From positions 62,001 to 126,000 of the forward strand of contig CASEME010000018.1 in NCBI GenBank assembly GCA_949289125.1: 64,000 nucleotides of DNA, written 5' to 3'. Source of the stretch: an uncultured Eubacteriales bacterium. Its GTDB lineage: Bacteria > Bacillota > Clostridia > Christensenellales > CAG-314. Shown piece by piece: positions 37,622-49,428 of the stretch (position 1 is the stretch's first letter; every line of letters begins with the position of its first letter). The translations under genes were made by a program, and so were the position numbers. The notes beneath the pieces were generated by a model. It saw nothing but the letters and a program-made list of their open reading frames with translations. It was not told the origin of the DNA and did no database searches.

Positions 37622-38461
37622 TTAGAAATACAGCCAAGGCACCATCGGGCTCAATGTGCCCGACATAGCATAGAGTGTGATTACTCCGCCCCAAAAAATT
37701 AGCATAACAAGCGTTGCCACCACATCACGCCAACCTATACGCATAACACGCATACTTGTGCGTTTTACCGGTCCGCCATAGCAACGACTGCTCATGGCGT
37801 TGGCAAGTTCTTCCGCTCTTCTGAAGCTGGACACCAACAGCGGAATAAGTATAGGCACAAAGGCCTTTGCACGCTTTATCAGTCCGCCTGTATCGAAGTT
37901 GGCGCCTCTTGCCTTTTGCGCACGGATAATGCGGTCGGTCTCCTCCATAAGACTGGGGATAAATGACAACGTAAGGCTCATAATAAGTGCCAATTCGTGT
38001 ACGGGTACTCTGATAAGTTTTAATGGTTTCAACAAACTTTCTATAGCGTGCGTAAGGTCTACGGGCGTTGTGGTAAGCGTCAACAAACTTGCACCCATCA
38101 CCAAATACACCAAGCGCAAAAACAACTTTGCCGCACTGTACAGACCTTGGTCATAAATACTGAATATCCACCATTGCCACAGCAGTTTGCCCGACGTATT
38201 GAGAAAAATGTTGAGTATAACTGTAAGCAGCAACAAGAACAATATTCCTCTCAATGAGCGCAAAATGCTTTTAAGCGGCACACGCGAGCACGCTATCATA
38301 ACCACAAGCAACACGGTAAGAAAACCGTACACAGCAAACGAAGTTATGAAAAATATGCCCACAAGGTACAGTATATTGAGCAATATTTTTACCCTTGCAT
38401 CCATAGAGTGCATAAAGGAGCGAGTGGGATAGTACTGACCAAAAGTAACGTCTCTAAACAT
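37622..38461 (-). CDS. ecfT: ECF transporter transmembrane (T) component
   Basis: EcfT couples the two ATPases to exchangeable S components. About 279 residues from the ATG at 38461 (GGAGGTTGGAG upstream), overlapping the ecfA2 stop by eight nt. Four to six membrane helices and the two coupling-helix motifs RAQKARGA and SSRCYGG (ARG motif, slightly altered in the second). It serves S components encoded elsewhere, such as those at 5.5 and 52.2 kb. Confidence 0.95.
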   Translation of the reverse strand: MFRDVTFGQYYPTRSFMHSMDARVKILLNILYLVGIFFITSFAVYGFLTVLLVVMIACSRVPLKSILRSLRGILFLLLLTVILNIFLNTSGKLLWQWWIFSIYDQGLYSAAKLFLRLVYLVMGASLLTLTTTPVDLTHAIESLLKPLKLIRVPVHELALIMSLTLSFIPSLMEETDRIIRAQKARGANFDTGGLIKRAKAFVPILIPLLVSSFRRAEELANAMSSRCYGGPVKRTSMRVMRIGWRDVVATLVMLIFWGGVITLYAMSGTLSPMVPWLYF

Positions 38462-39320
38462 CTCCAACCTCCTTGTTGCGCAACTCAACTACTGCTTGGC
38501 ACACCTGTTCGGGGGTAAGTAGCTCACTATCTGCCTCCATGCCGTGCTGACGCAAAACATTAACAAACTGCGCCATATAGGGTACTTCGAGGTTCAATTC
38601 CTGTATTTCTTGCTCTTTGGCAAACAACTGTTGCGGAGGCAAATCGTACCTAATCTCTCCCTCTTTCAATACGAGAATACGTCTTGCATTTTCGTACACT
38701 TCGTTCATATCGTGCGATACCATTATTACCGTTATGCCGTTGTCCTTGTTGAGAGTGTTGACAAGTTGCAATATTTCTTTTTTGCCCTGCGGATCAAGCC
38801 CTGCAGTAGGCTCGTCCAATACAAGTACTTTGGGGTGCATAGCCAATACACCTGCCAAAGCCACACGGCGTTTTTCACCGCCTGACAATTCAAAAGGCGA
38901 CTTGTGCGCCACCTTGTCGTACTGCATACCCACCTGTTGCAAAGCAAACTTCACACGGTCGGCAATTTCCGTTTTGGGAACGCCAATATTTTTGGGGCCA
39001 AAAGCAACGTCCTGCTCCACTGTGTCGGCGAACAGTTGGTACTCGGGGTACTGAAACACCATACCCACCTCTCCACGCAATTTTTTCAAATCCACTTTGC
39101 GTGCGGCAAGGTCTATGCCGTTGACAGTCAACTGTCCGCTCTGCACACGTATTAGCGCATTGAGGTGTTGCACAAAGGTAGTTTTGCCACTACCCGTATG
39201 TCCTACGATAGCCACAAACTCCCCGTCCTCTATATTGACGCTTATTTTGTTGAGCGCCTGTTTTTGAAAAGCTGCTCCTTTGTTGTACACAAAGCTCAGT
39301 TCTTTTGCAATAATTGACAT
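38454..39320 (-). CDS. ecfA2: ECF transporter ATPase A2
   Basis: An ABC ATPase of about 288 residues from the ATG at 39320 (GGGAGAAA upstream), overlapping the ecfA1 stop by 25 nt. Walker A GHTGSGKTT, Q-loop FQYPEYQLF (typical of EcfA2), signature LSGGEKRRVALAG, Walker B VLVLDEPTAGLDP and switch SHDM. Pairs with EcfA1. Confidence 0.96.
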   Translation of the reverse strand: MSIIAKELSFVYNKGAAFQKQALNKISVNIEDGEFVAIVGHTGSGKTTFVQHLNALIRVQSGQLTVNGIDLAARKVDLKKLRGEVGMVFQYPEYQLFADTVEQDVAFGPKNIGVPKTEIADRVKFALQQVGMQYDKVAHKSPFELSGGEKRRVALAGVLAMHPKVLVLDEPTAGLDPQGKKEILQLVNTLNKDNGITVIMVSHDMNEVYENARRILVLKEGEIRYDLPPQQLFAKEQEIQELNLEVPYMAQFVNVLRQHGMEADSELLTPEQVCQAVVELRNKEVGDV

Positions 39321-40159
39321 ATTTTTTCTCCCAATAGACGTGCGTCCGTACAATGTCTGTCCACGTCAAAACCTTGTGCGTGCAGTCTTGCCGCAAGTTC
39401 CACTGTGCGTGGCAAGCGCAAACCCACTTTGTCCACCACGTCGGCGTTGTCAAATATCTGCATTGGCGTACCTTTGGCAACAATCTCGCCATTGTTCATA
39501 ACAACAACTACGTCGGCATCCAACACTTCTTCCATAAAGTGTGTGATAAGCACTACCGTCATACCCTCTTTGTTGAGCTGGTGCGCTACGTTCAATACTT
39601 CCTTTCTGCCCATAGGATCGAGCATTGCGGTAGATTCGTCCAACACCAACACTTGCGGCTGTATAGCCAACGCTCCTGCTATTGCAATGCGCTGTTTTTG
39701 TCCACCCGACAGTCTTGTGGGCGTGCGTTTGGCATACTCAAGCATACCCACCTTTTGCAAAGACTTTGTAACGCGCTCCACAATTTCCTTTTGCGGTATG
39801 CCCAAGTTTTCCGGACCGAAAGCAACGTCCTCTTCCACTATACTTGCCACCATCTGATTGTCGGGATTTTGAAACACCATACCCACCGTTTTGCGCACTT
39901 CAAACAAATTTTTGTCGTCTGCGGTATCAAGTCCGTTGACCAACACTTTGCCTTTGCCTTGCTGAGGTATCAATAGCCCGTTGAGTAGCTTTGCAAGCGT
40001 ACTCTTGCCACAACCGTTGTGTCCGACAAGAGCAACAAAGCTACCTTTTTGTATATCGAGCGTTACGTTTTTGACGCCTGCATGAAATGTGCGCTTGCCC
40101 GATTCGTCATACACCTTGTAGTAATATGATACATTGTCCAAGCTGATAATATTTTCCAT
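39296..40159 (-). CDS. ecfA1: ECF transporter ATPase A1
   Basis: A 287-residue ABC ATPase. Walker A GHNGCGKST, Q-loop FQNPDNQMVASIVEEDVAFG (EcfA1 type), LSGGQKQRIAIAG, VLDESTAMLDP and switch THFM. The Walker B region carries DEST instead of DEPT, as is common in EcfA1. First gene of the ECF operon, with a TTGGCA-17-TATAAT promoter. A CGCTCT / AGAGCG hairpin in the leader places the AAAGGAG site in its loop and stem. Confidence 0.96.
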   Translation of the reverse strand: MENIISLDNVSYYYKVYDESGKRTFHAGVKNVTLDIQKGSFVALVGHNGCGKSTLAKLLNGLLIPQQGKGKVLVNGLDTADDKNLFEVRKTVGMVFQNPDNQMVASIVEEDVAFGPENLGIPQKEIVERVTKSLQKVGMLEYAKRTPTRLSGGQKQRIAIAGALAIQPQVLVLDESTAMLDPMGRKEVLNVAHQLNKEGMTVVLITHFMEEVLDADVVVVMNNGEIVAKGTPMQIFDNADVVDKVGLRLPRTVELAARLHAQGFDVDRHCTDARLLGEKICQLLQKN

Positions 40160-40208
40160 ATATACTCCGCGCTCTCCTTTGGTAGAGCGTTTTCACAAAA
40201 TTGTCAAA

Positions 40209-40237
40209 ATTATACCACAAACCTATTGGATTGCCAA
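40209..40237 (-). promoter_or_regulatory. Sigma-A-type promoter of the ecfA1 operon
   Basis: TTGGCA (40232-40237) and TATAAT (40209-40214), 17-bp spacing, minus strand. Confidence 0.75.
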
Positions 40238-40372
40238 CTATTTTGCCACCTGCCTTGCTGTCGTTGTGTCAAGCTCAAACAGCAAAAAATTGTGCCCGTT
40301 GACCACTCGACCTGCTACGCTCAAAACGCCTTCCAATGAGTGTATCTACACAATGTAAATTTGCCAAAAACA

Positions 40373-40401
40373 TTGACAAAGATAACTTAAAAAGATATAA
40401 T
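40373..40401 (+). promoter_or_regulatory. Consensus promoter of the PFOR gene
   Basis: Perfect TTGACA (40373-40378) and perfect TATAAT (40396-40401), 17-bp spacer. Confidence 0.9.
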
Positions 40402-40403
40402 AA

Positions 40404-43979
<3,576 letters not shown>

Positions 43980-44019
43980 GTGTTGACATTAGTTGACATC
44001 AACTATTAACAAAACAAAC

Positions 44020-44057
44020 ACGAGGTTGCAACTTTTGTTGCAGCCTCGTATATTTTT
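44020..44057 (+). terminator. Intrinsic terminator of PFOR
   Basis: ACGAGG-T-TGCAAC pairs with GTTGCA-G-CCTCGT around a TTTT loop, followed by ATATTTTTA on the plus strand. Confidence 0.9.
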
Positions 44058-44229
44058 ACCTGCCATTGACAATACATACCACAATATCAATACACAAACA
44101 TTCCAATATTACTACCCCAATAAGCATACGTGTACGGACAAGTAAAGCGGTCAATTTTTCAACAATTTACCAATTATTATAAAAATATAAATAACATATA
44201 AAGTATTGGCAAAAAACACCTTACTGTGA

Positions 44230-44258
44230 TTGTCAAAATTGTTTGTAAGCGTGATAAT
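44230..44258 (+). promoter_or_regulatory. Sigma-A-type promoter of the lipoprotein gene
   Basis: TTGTCA (44230-44235) and GATAAT (44253-44258) with 17-bp spacing. Confidence 0.65.
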
Positions 44259-44290
44259 AGTTTGCGGTACGAAATTATAAGGAGAATAAT

Positions 44291-44713
44291 ATGAAAAGAA
44301 TAACCAAAATAATGTTTATTGCAATGACACTTGCTTTGGCTGTATGCATGTTAGCAGTAATGGCTGCTTGCAATCAACCTGCAGCACCCGCAACAAAAGA
44401 CGGTTCGGCAACAACAAATTACAAAGGCACAGATATCACAATCTCTGTAAAAGTAACTGTTGAAAACAGCACTATCACTGCTATAGAAATTGTAGACGGC
44501 ACAAAAGCTGCTACAGGAGAAAAATGGCAGACAAAGTTTGACGCAGAAAGCGCAAACGTTATCAACAGCCTTGTAGGCAAAACTGTAGATGCAGTCAATG
44601 CTTTGACAACATCTTTCGTTGCAGAGGAAAACACTCTCGAAGTAGTTGCTACAGGTGCAACAATATCTTCCAACATTTTGGTAAAAGCTGTACAAGACGC
44701 TTTGTCCAAATAA
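44291..44713 (+). CDS. Putative lipoprotein with FMN-binding-like domain
   Basis: A 140-residue exported protein: basic N-terminus, hydrophobic stretch and a lipobox-like VMAAC (Cys27), so probably membrane-attached by lipid. The remaining ~100 residues resemble the small FMN_bind (RnfG/NqrC-like) domain: ISVKVTVENSTITAIEI, then TGATISSN near the C-terminus, where the Thr in (S/T)GAT(x)(S/T) would carry covalent FMN in flavinylated members. The match is by pattern, not by search. AAGGAG precedes the ATG; own promoter and terminator. An extracytoplasmic electron-transfer role is possible. Confidence 0.7.
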   Translation: MKRITKIMFIAMTLALAVCMLAVMAACNQPAAPATKDGSATTNYKGTDITISVKVTVENSTITAIEIVDGTKAATGEKWQTKFDAESANVINSLVGKTVDAVNALTTSFVAEENTLEVVATGATISSNILVKAVQDALSK

Positions 44714-44770
44714 GTTACTACTAACAATTCAAAACAAAAATCACAACAAATAATTTCGTATAAAAAACAA

Positions 44771-44808
44771 GTAGCCCCGACCGCTTTACGGTCGGGGTTA
44801 CTTTTATT
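44771..44808. terminator. Strong bidirectional terminator
   Basis: A 13-base stem with one mismatch (44771-44783 and 44789-44801, GTAGCCCCGACCG type) with a T-rich tail on the plus side (CTTTTATTA) and TTGTTTTTTA on the minus side, between convergent genes. Confidence 0.92.
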
Positions 44809-44816
44809 ATCAACAC

Positions 44817-46019
44817 TTATACATTTTGCTCTATTGCATCTTCGTCAATCTTTGCGTATTGCTCTACACCTATATTGAATACTGTGGTAAGTCCCGTATC
44901 GGGGAACAACAATTTGTAAACAGTATTTTCTGACGGCAGATATATCGCGTTACCGTCAAAAGATAACGTATAAAACATACCGCGCTTATAAACAACCTTT
45001 TGGTCGTTGTAGCTAAGCGTCAAACCACTATCGTCAAGTGTAAGTATGCCTTTGCCACAAGTCACAAACTTATTGTTTTTGAGAACGGTGACCGCGCACT
45101 GCGCACTATGACAAAAACTGCCTTGTTTTACCTTTTGATACAATTCCGCACACTGCCACTCGTACCATTGCGGTACACTGTCAAATTTGTTGCCGTGCAA
45201 CTTGCCGTATTCGTCCATTTGGCAAGTAGTTCCGCATGCTGCGCAACTCAATGTATTGCCGTGCGAACGCATAACGTATTTTGTCCCGCACACAGGGCAA
45301 GTGTACAACAGGCTATGCAGTCCTTCCACCAACGTAGGGCTTGTTACTTTTATTTTGTTGTCACGCTGGTACTTGTAGTCATCGTAGCTAAGGTTTTCCA
45401 AAATACGCTTGTAGATATCGTCCACGCTCAATGCGGCTATTTCATCAAGCTCCACAGCACGCTTTACAGTAACAGTAATAGGCACAGAGCGTTTGTCCTT
45501 TGCCCAACGCGGCTGATACAAATAGCTTCCGTCAAATCTAACGGTAACAAGGGGCGCTTTGAGCAGCTTTACAAGTTTGGCAATGCCCTTTTTGATAGGG
45601 TTGGGCTTGCCCGTCACAGACAGCTTAGCTTCGGGATACAGCACAAGCGGACGTCCTTTTTCCAAAACATATTTGATGTCTCTTACAAGCGAAGTGTCCA
45701 CAGTAAACTGCTTTTTGGGCAATACTCCCAACTTGTTGAGCACATTGCCAAAGTGTGCGTACTGCGTTTGGCTTGCAATAAAAGAGGGCGCAACAGGCGT
45801 ATTGCGCATTTGAAAGAGCATTGCAACACCACCTACGTCCGCAAATGACGCGTGATTAGCCACCACAATACAGGGTATGGGCAAGTTGTTGATGTCGCCA
45901 ACAATATTTAGCTGCGCCACTTTGGAAAAGTGTCTTTTGCCGTAAACATTGTACAACATACGCAGCAACTTTGCCGAACACAAATTGGGCGCTTTGCGTT
46001 TTGTCTTGCGTGTACTCAT
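44817..46019 (-). CDS. PlsC-like acyltransferase with C-terminal zinc ribbon
   Basis: A 400-residue protein. Residues ~40-220 are a 1-acyl-glycerol-3-phosphate acyltransferase-like domain with the catalytic HX4D box intact (NHASFAD, His56 and Asp61) and YPEAKLS at the usual FPEG-RS position. Residues ~235-265 form a zinc ribbon (CPVCG ... CAACG), and the last ~120 residues are beta-rich, perhaps PH/GRAM-like. AGGAG precedes the ATG. It follows mntP by 14 nt and is probably co-transcribed. The domain combination is unusual; the acyl acceptor is unknown. Confidence 0.85.
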   Translation of the reverse strand: MSTRKTKRKAPNLCSAKLLRMLYNVYGKRHFSKVAQLNIVGDINNLPIPCIVVANHASFADVGGVAMLFQMRNTPVAPSFIASQTQYAHFGNVLNKLGVLPKKQFTVDTSLVRDIKYVLEKGRPLVLYPEAKLSVTGKPNPIKKGIAKLVKLLKAPLVTVRFDGSYLYQPRWAKDKRSVPITVTVKRAVELDEIAALSVDDIYKRILENLSYDDYKYQRDNKIKVTSPTLVEGLHSLLYTCPVCGTKYVMRSHGNTLSCAACGTTCQMDEYGKLHGNKFDSVPQWYEWQCAELYQKVKQGSFCHSAQCAVTVLKNNKFVTCGKGILTLDDSGLTLSYNDQKVVYKRGMFYTLSFDGNAIYLPSENTVYKLLFPDTGLTTVFNIGVEQYAKIDEDAIEQNV

Positions 46020-46033
46020 ATATTTTTCTCCTA

Positions 46034-46618
46034 TTAACCGAGAATATGCTCAAGAAAAATTTTGACTCCTATAGCAATAAGTATAACACCGCCTATGTAG
46101 CCGGCATATCCTTTGAGATATTTGCCAATTTTGCCTACTAACAAACCTACCGTGCGCATAGCAAAAGTGACGGCACAAATTACAGCGGCACTGACAAACA
46201 CATTGATATCCACAGCCACAGCTAAAGTAATACCTACAGCCATAGCGTCTATACTTGTAGCAACAGCCTGTGTTGCCACAAGAGATAGTTTCATCTGCTT
46301 GGGTGCGTTCACTTCTTGTTGGTCGTCTTTCTCGTCGTCTTCTCTGTTTTCCTTGTATGTCTCCACTATTGTTTTGATACCCAATGCACACAGCAATACA
46401 AGGGCTACCCAATGGTCTATTGCTTCTATGTACTGCCCAAGTAGCGCACCAAGCGCAAAGCCTATTAGCGGCATCACACCCTGAAAAACGCCAAAAAATG
46501 TAGGTAGCAGCCACTTACGCCTACCGAGGTCGGGATATGTAAGCGTGTCCGATATGGTAACTGCCAATGCATCTGCCGACAATCCCAATGCAATAAGTAT
46601 TAACGATAAGTATTCCAT
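46034..46618 (-). CDS. mntP: Manganese efflux pump MntP
   Basis: A 194-residue membrane protein of six helices in two three-helix repeats. The repeat signatures ALGLSADALAVTISD and ATSIDAMAVGITLAV carry the conserved Asp of MntP, and a Glu/Asp/Lys-rich loop separates the halves. It exports Mn2+. GGAG lies 11 nt before the ATG. No yybP-ykoY-type leader was seen in the short upstream gap, which instead holds a hairpin. Confidence 0.93.
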   Translation of the reverse strand: MEYLSLILIALGLSADALAVTISDTLTYPDLGRRKWLLPTFFGVFQGVMPLIGFALGALLGQYIEAIDHWVALVLLCALGIKTIVETYKENREDDEKDDQQEVNAPKQMKLSLVATQAVATSIDAMAVGITLAVAVDINVFVSAAVICAVTFAMRTVGLLVGKIGKYLKGYAGYIGGVILIAIGVKIFLEHILG

Positions 46619-46671
46619 TGCAAACTTTTCTCCAAATTAAAAGCAAGCACTTTGCTCAATACAAAATTAAA

Positions 46672-46692
46672 GGGCAACCTCAAAGGTTGTCC
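46672..46692 (-). terminator. Hairpin between divIC and mntP
   Basis: GGACAACCT / AGGTTGCCC arms with a three-base loop (nine pairs, one of them G-U), then TTTAATTTT on the minus strand. Probably ends or attenuates transcription after divIC. Confidence 0.7.
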
Positions 46693-46716
46693 TCCAAAAT
46701 GCGGCAGTATTCGCCG

Positions 46717-46995
46717 TTATTTTTTTATCCAACTGTCAGCGCCTTCGGGAAGCAAGTTGTGTTCTATTGCCCATTGCATTATGTACTCGTTGGACTCCAA
46801 ATACTCCAAAAGCTCTGTTGTCTGTTGTATTTCGTTATCTTTGTACTCAATCAGCGACTTTAGGTGTTCTACTCTGTCATTGAGACTTGCCATCTGAGAT
46901 AACTGCGTCATAAGTATAAACACCAATAACAGCACTACAAGTGCCAAAGCAACTATCACATAAGCCAATTTTTTACTGAGAAATATGTTGCGCAT
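46717..46995 (-). CDS. divIC: Septum formation initiator DivIC/FtsB-like protein
   Basis: A bitopic cell-division protein of about 92 residues: short basic cytoplasmic start, one hydrophobic helix (~12-32), then a leucine-zipper-like coiled coil (LNDRVEHLKSLIEYKDNEI) outside. It acts in the divisome with FtsL and DivIB. The ATG at 46995 (AAGGTG upstream) is preferred over a GTG three codons earlier. Overlaps yabQ by 23 nt; position after yabP-yabQ is the standard clostridial order. Confidence 0.9.
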   Translation of the reverse strand: MRNIFLSKKLAYVIVALALVVLLLVFILMTQLSQMASLNDRVEHLKSLIEYKDNEIQQTTELLEYLESNEYIMQWAIEHNLLPEGADSWIKK

Positions 46996-47335
46996 TGTCT
47001 TCACCTTTTTGTTTAGTTACAAGGTGATTATACAATGCTTTGTACAACTTGTCAAGTATCGATCGACAAATATACAAATACAACGCTATTCCCACAAAAA
47101 ACGCAACTACAATAAAAAATCTAAATTGACCGTCATTGAATGCTATATTGAACAGCCACACGGCGCACGCCAACACTGCACCCACTATTGCCTCTACAAT
47201 GTTGACTATCCAACGCTTTTTTACAAAATTGTTGACGGGATAGCAAAACATATGATACAGTGCGGCGCACACAATACCCACCGCCACATAGCACACGAAC
47301 AACGCCAACTGACTGCTTTCTGCTTCCAAATTCAT
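46973..47335 (-). CDS. yabQ: Spore cortex biosynthesis protein YabQ
   Basis: A 120-residue protein with four predicted membrane helices and a basic end. YabQ sits in the outer forespore membrane and is needed for cortex formation in Bacillus. Identification rests on size, topology and its place between yabP and divIC; sequence identity is low in this family. The ribosome-binding site is weak (GGGGAT about 13 nt before the ATG). Confidence 0.8.
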   Translation of the reverse strand: MNLEAESSQLALFVCYVAVGIVCAALYHMFCYPVNNFVKKRWIVNIVEAIVGAVLACAVWLFNIAFNDGQFRFFIVVAFFVGIALYLYICRSILDKLYKALYNHLVTKQKGEDNAQHISQ

Positions 47336-47355
47336 AGTACATTGTTATCCCCACA

Positions 47356-47616
47356 TCAACTGAATAAGGACTTCAGTCCACTGCGTCTTTGTCCGCCATA
47401 AGTGACAGAGGACACACCTTCACTTGTCATAGACAATCTGCCCTGCTCTTTGTCCAATTTGCTGAGGCTCAATTTGCTACCCTTTACTACAGTTTTGCCC
47501 CTGTCTGTCATAATGACGGCTTCGCTATCGGTAAGGCTAACTATTTCCGTTACTCCGCTCAAAGTGATAGTGCCGTCTTTGTCAATATTCAATGTATGTC
47601 TGTATTCCTCTGCCAT
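47356..47616 (-). CDS. yabP: Sporulation protein YabP
   Basis: About 86 residues from the ATG at 47616, preceded by GGAGGTGTCC. The beta-rich LNIDKDGTITLSGVTEIVSL, ...GSKLSLSKLDKEQGRLSM... pattern is typical of the YabP/YqfC family, involved in spore coat/cortex assembly. First gene of yabP-yabQ-divIC. No sigma-E promoter could be assigned with confidence. Confidence 0.9.
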   Translation of the reverse strand: MAEEYRHTLNIDKDGTITLSGVTEIVSLTDSEAVIMTDRGKTVVKGSKLSLSKLDKEQGRLSMTSEGVSSVTYGGQRRSGLKSLFS

Positions 47617-47663
47617 AAGGACACCTCCGCTATACAATATGCGTGTGTCCGCCCGATAATAAC

Positions 47664-47712
47664 AAAAAAAACGCTTACCCTTGCCCTGTTTGAGGTAAAT
47701 AAGTAAGCGTAT
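47664..47712 (-). terminator. Intrinsic terminator of cysS
   Basis: ACGCTTAC (47671-47678) pairs with GTAAGCGT (47703-47710), with a run of eight T following on the minus strand. Confidence 0.9.
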
Positions 47713-47806
47713 TTGTATAATAAAAACAATATCAACTAAAGGTCAAATTGCAAAGTGAAAACCAACCTTACTGCACTCAATCAACAATTTGTCTTTGACC
47801 GCAATA

Positions 47807-49246
47807 TCATTTTTGATGTTTCAACACGTCAAAGTTGACGTTCCACGTTGTGCCTTGCGCACTGTCCATCAACGATATGCCTTGCCGAAACAACTCGTTG
47901 CGTATGCTGTCTGCAAGCGCATAATTTTTGTCCTTTTTTGCCTGTTGACGTTGGTCAATTTTGTTTTGCACTTGCTGTTCGGTCACACCAAATACTTTGA
48001 GATATTTAGCTTTGATACTATTGACAAAACTACCAACGGGACGGCACAACATACCGCATGCAGGATAAACATAGTTGAGCACTGCCAAAAGTCTTGTGGC
48101 TTTGGTTGTTTTGTCCTGTCCTTTGCTCTTGGATATGTCGGCAAATATACCGTGCAACTCTGCCAAAAACAACGATATATTGAAGTCGTTGTCCATACTC
48201 TGCTCAAACAACTTGTAATACTCATCGTCAGCAACTACTACGCTGTCTACAAGTTCTTGCGGCACACTGCTTCTGTATTCGTCAAGTTGTGTATAAAAGT
48301 GATACAAATGTTTCTCCGCAGTAAGCAACAAATCTTTGTTGACTTCGAGCGGTGAAGCATAGTGATTGGACAGTATCAAAAAGCGCAACACTTCGGGATC
48401 GTATTGGTCGAGCAAGCCTTGTATTGTTACAAAGTTGTTCATAGACTTACTCATCTTTGTGCCGTTGACCGTTATCAGTCCGTTGTGCACCCAAAAATTT
48501 GCCAAAGGTTTGCCTGTAAGACACTCGGACTGCGCAATCTCATTTTCGTGGTGGGGAAAAATGAGGTCTTTGCCACCGCCGTGAATATCGATAGTATCGC
48601 CAAGCAGGCTATGAATCATAGTTGAACACTCTATGTGCCAACCCGGTCTGCCTTTACCCCACGGGCTGTCCCAACCAAACTCGTCCTTGCCTACACCCTT
48701 CCATAGCGCAAAATCAAGTCCATCGGCTTTAGTTTCGTTGTCCTCTATGCGCACCGCCTTCAACAGTTCTTTGGTGTTGCGATTGGACAGTTTGCCGTAG
48801 CTGTTGTCCTTGCTTACAGTAAAGTACACATCTCCGCCCGATGCGTATGCGTAGCCCTTGTCAATAAGCTGACTTACAAAACTTATAATGTCTTCTATAT
48901 AACAGCTTACGCGCGGTTTGACGTCTGCGTCACGCGTCAACAGACGTTGCATAACGCTGTCTGTAGCTTTGATGCGTTGGTCGGACAACTGAAGTGGACC
49001 GATACCAAGCTCTTTTGCCTGAGCAATAATTTTGTCGTCCACGTCCGTGTAGTTGCGCACATATTTTACGTTGTATCCTTTGAGGCGCAGATACTCGGTA
49101 ATCATATTGAATACGATGGCTTGACGTGCGTGTCCTAAGTGTGCGTCACCGTTGACGGTAATACCGCACGCGTATATTTTGACGTTGTTGCCGTCAATAG
49201 GCTCAAAAGTTTGTTTTTTTCGTGTCATTACGTTGTAAATAATCAT
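47807..49246 (-). CDS. cysS: Cysteinyl-tRNA synthetase
   Basis: A class I synthetase charging tRNA-Cys. 479 residues from the ATG at 49246, chosen because homologues begin at the equivalent of YNVMTRKKQTFEPI. HIGH-type motif CGITVNGDAHLGHAR (HLGH; the family's CGPTVYD is altered), zinc ligands including HGGGKDLIFPHHENE, and GTKMSKSMNNF (KMSKS). The ribosome-binding site is poor. Divergent from serS; promoter GTGACA-17-TAAAAT; no T-box leader fits in the ~55-nt UTR. Confidence 0.96.
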   Translation of the reverse strand: MIIYNVMTRKKQTFEPIDGNNVKIYACGITVNGDAHLGHARQAIVFNMITEYLRLKGYNVKYVRNYTDVDDKIIAQAKELGIGPLQLSDQRIKATDSVMQRLLTRDADVKPRVSCYIEDIISFVSQLIDKGYAYASGGDVYFTVSKDNSYGKLSNRNTKELLKAVRIEDNETKADGLDFALWKGVGKDEFGWDSPWGKGRPGWHIECSTMIHSLLGDTIDIHGGGKDLIFPHHENEIAQSECLTGKPLANFWVHNGLITVNGTKMSKSMNNFVTIQGLLDQYDPEVLRFLILSNHYASPLEVNKDLLLTAEKHLYHFYTQLDEYRSSVPQELVDSVVVADDEYYKLFEQSMDNDFNISLFLAELHGIFADISKSKGQDKTTKATRLLAVLNYVYPACGMLCRPVGSFVNSIKAKYLKVFGVTEQQVQNKIDQRQQAKKDKNYALADSIRNELFRQGISLMDSAQGTTWNVNFDVLKHQK

Positions 49247-49306
49247 ATAGCACCATAAATGCGACGTACGCAAATTGTTGACGTACAGCCGCTTATCTTT
49301 GAGCAC

Positions 49307-49335
49307 ATTTTACCACATTTTGCCCGTTGTGTCAC
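49307..49335 (-). promoter_or_regulatory. Promoter of cysS
   Basis: GTGACA (49330-49335) and TAAAAT (49307-49312) on the minus strand, 17-bp spacing. Confidence 0.6.
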
Positions 49336-49354
49336 CTAACGACAAATAAATTGT

Positions 49355-49383
49355 TTGCAATTATTTGGCGACTGTGGTAAAAT
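49355..49383 (+). promoter_or_regulatory. Promoter of serS
   Basis: TTGCAA (49355-49360) and TAAAAT (49378-49383), 17-bp spacing. The UTR of about 40 nt is too short for a T-box. Confidence 0.65.
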
Positions 49384-49428
49384 ATTACAAAATGCAGACG
49401 AAAGTCTTGCACCATATCGGAGGACATT

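Noticed and set aside
46619-46716. yybP-ykoY manganese riboswitch upstream of mntP
   Set aside because: The gap is under 100 nt and is occupied by a simple terminator-like hairpin.
49247-49428. T-box leaders for cysS and serS
   Set aside because: Promoters placed for both genes leave leaders of about 40-60 nt, too short for a T-box.
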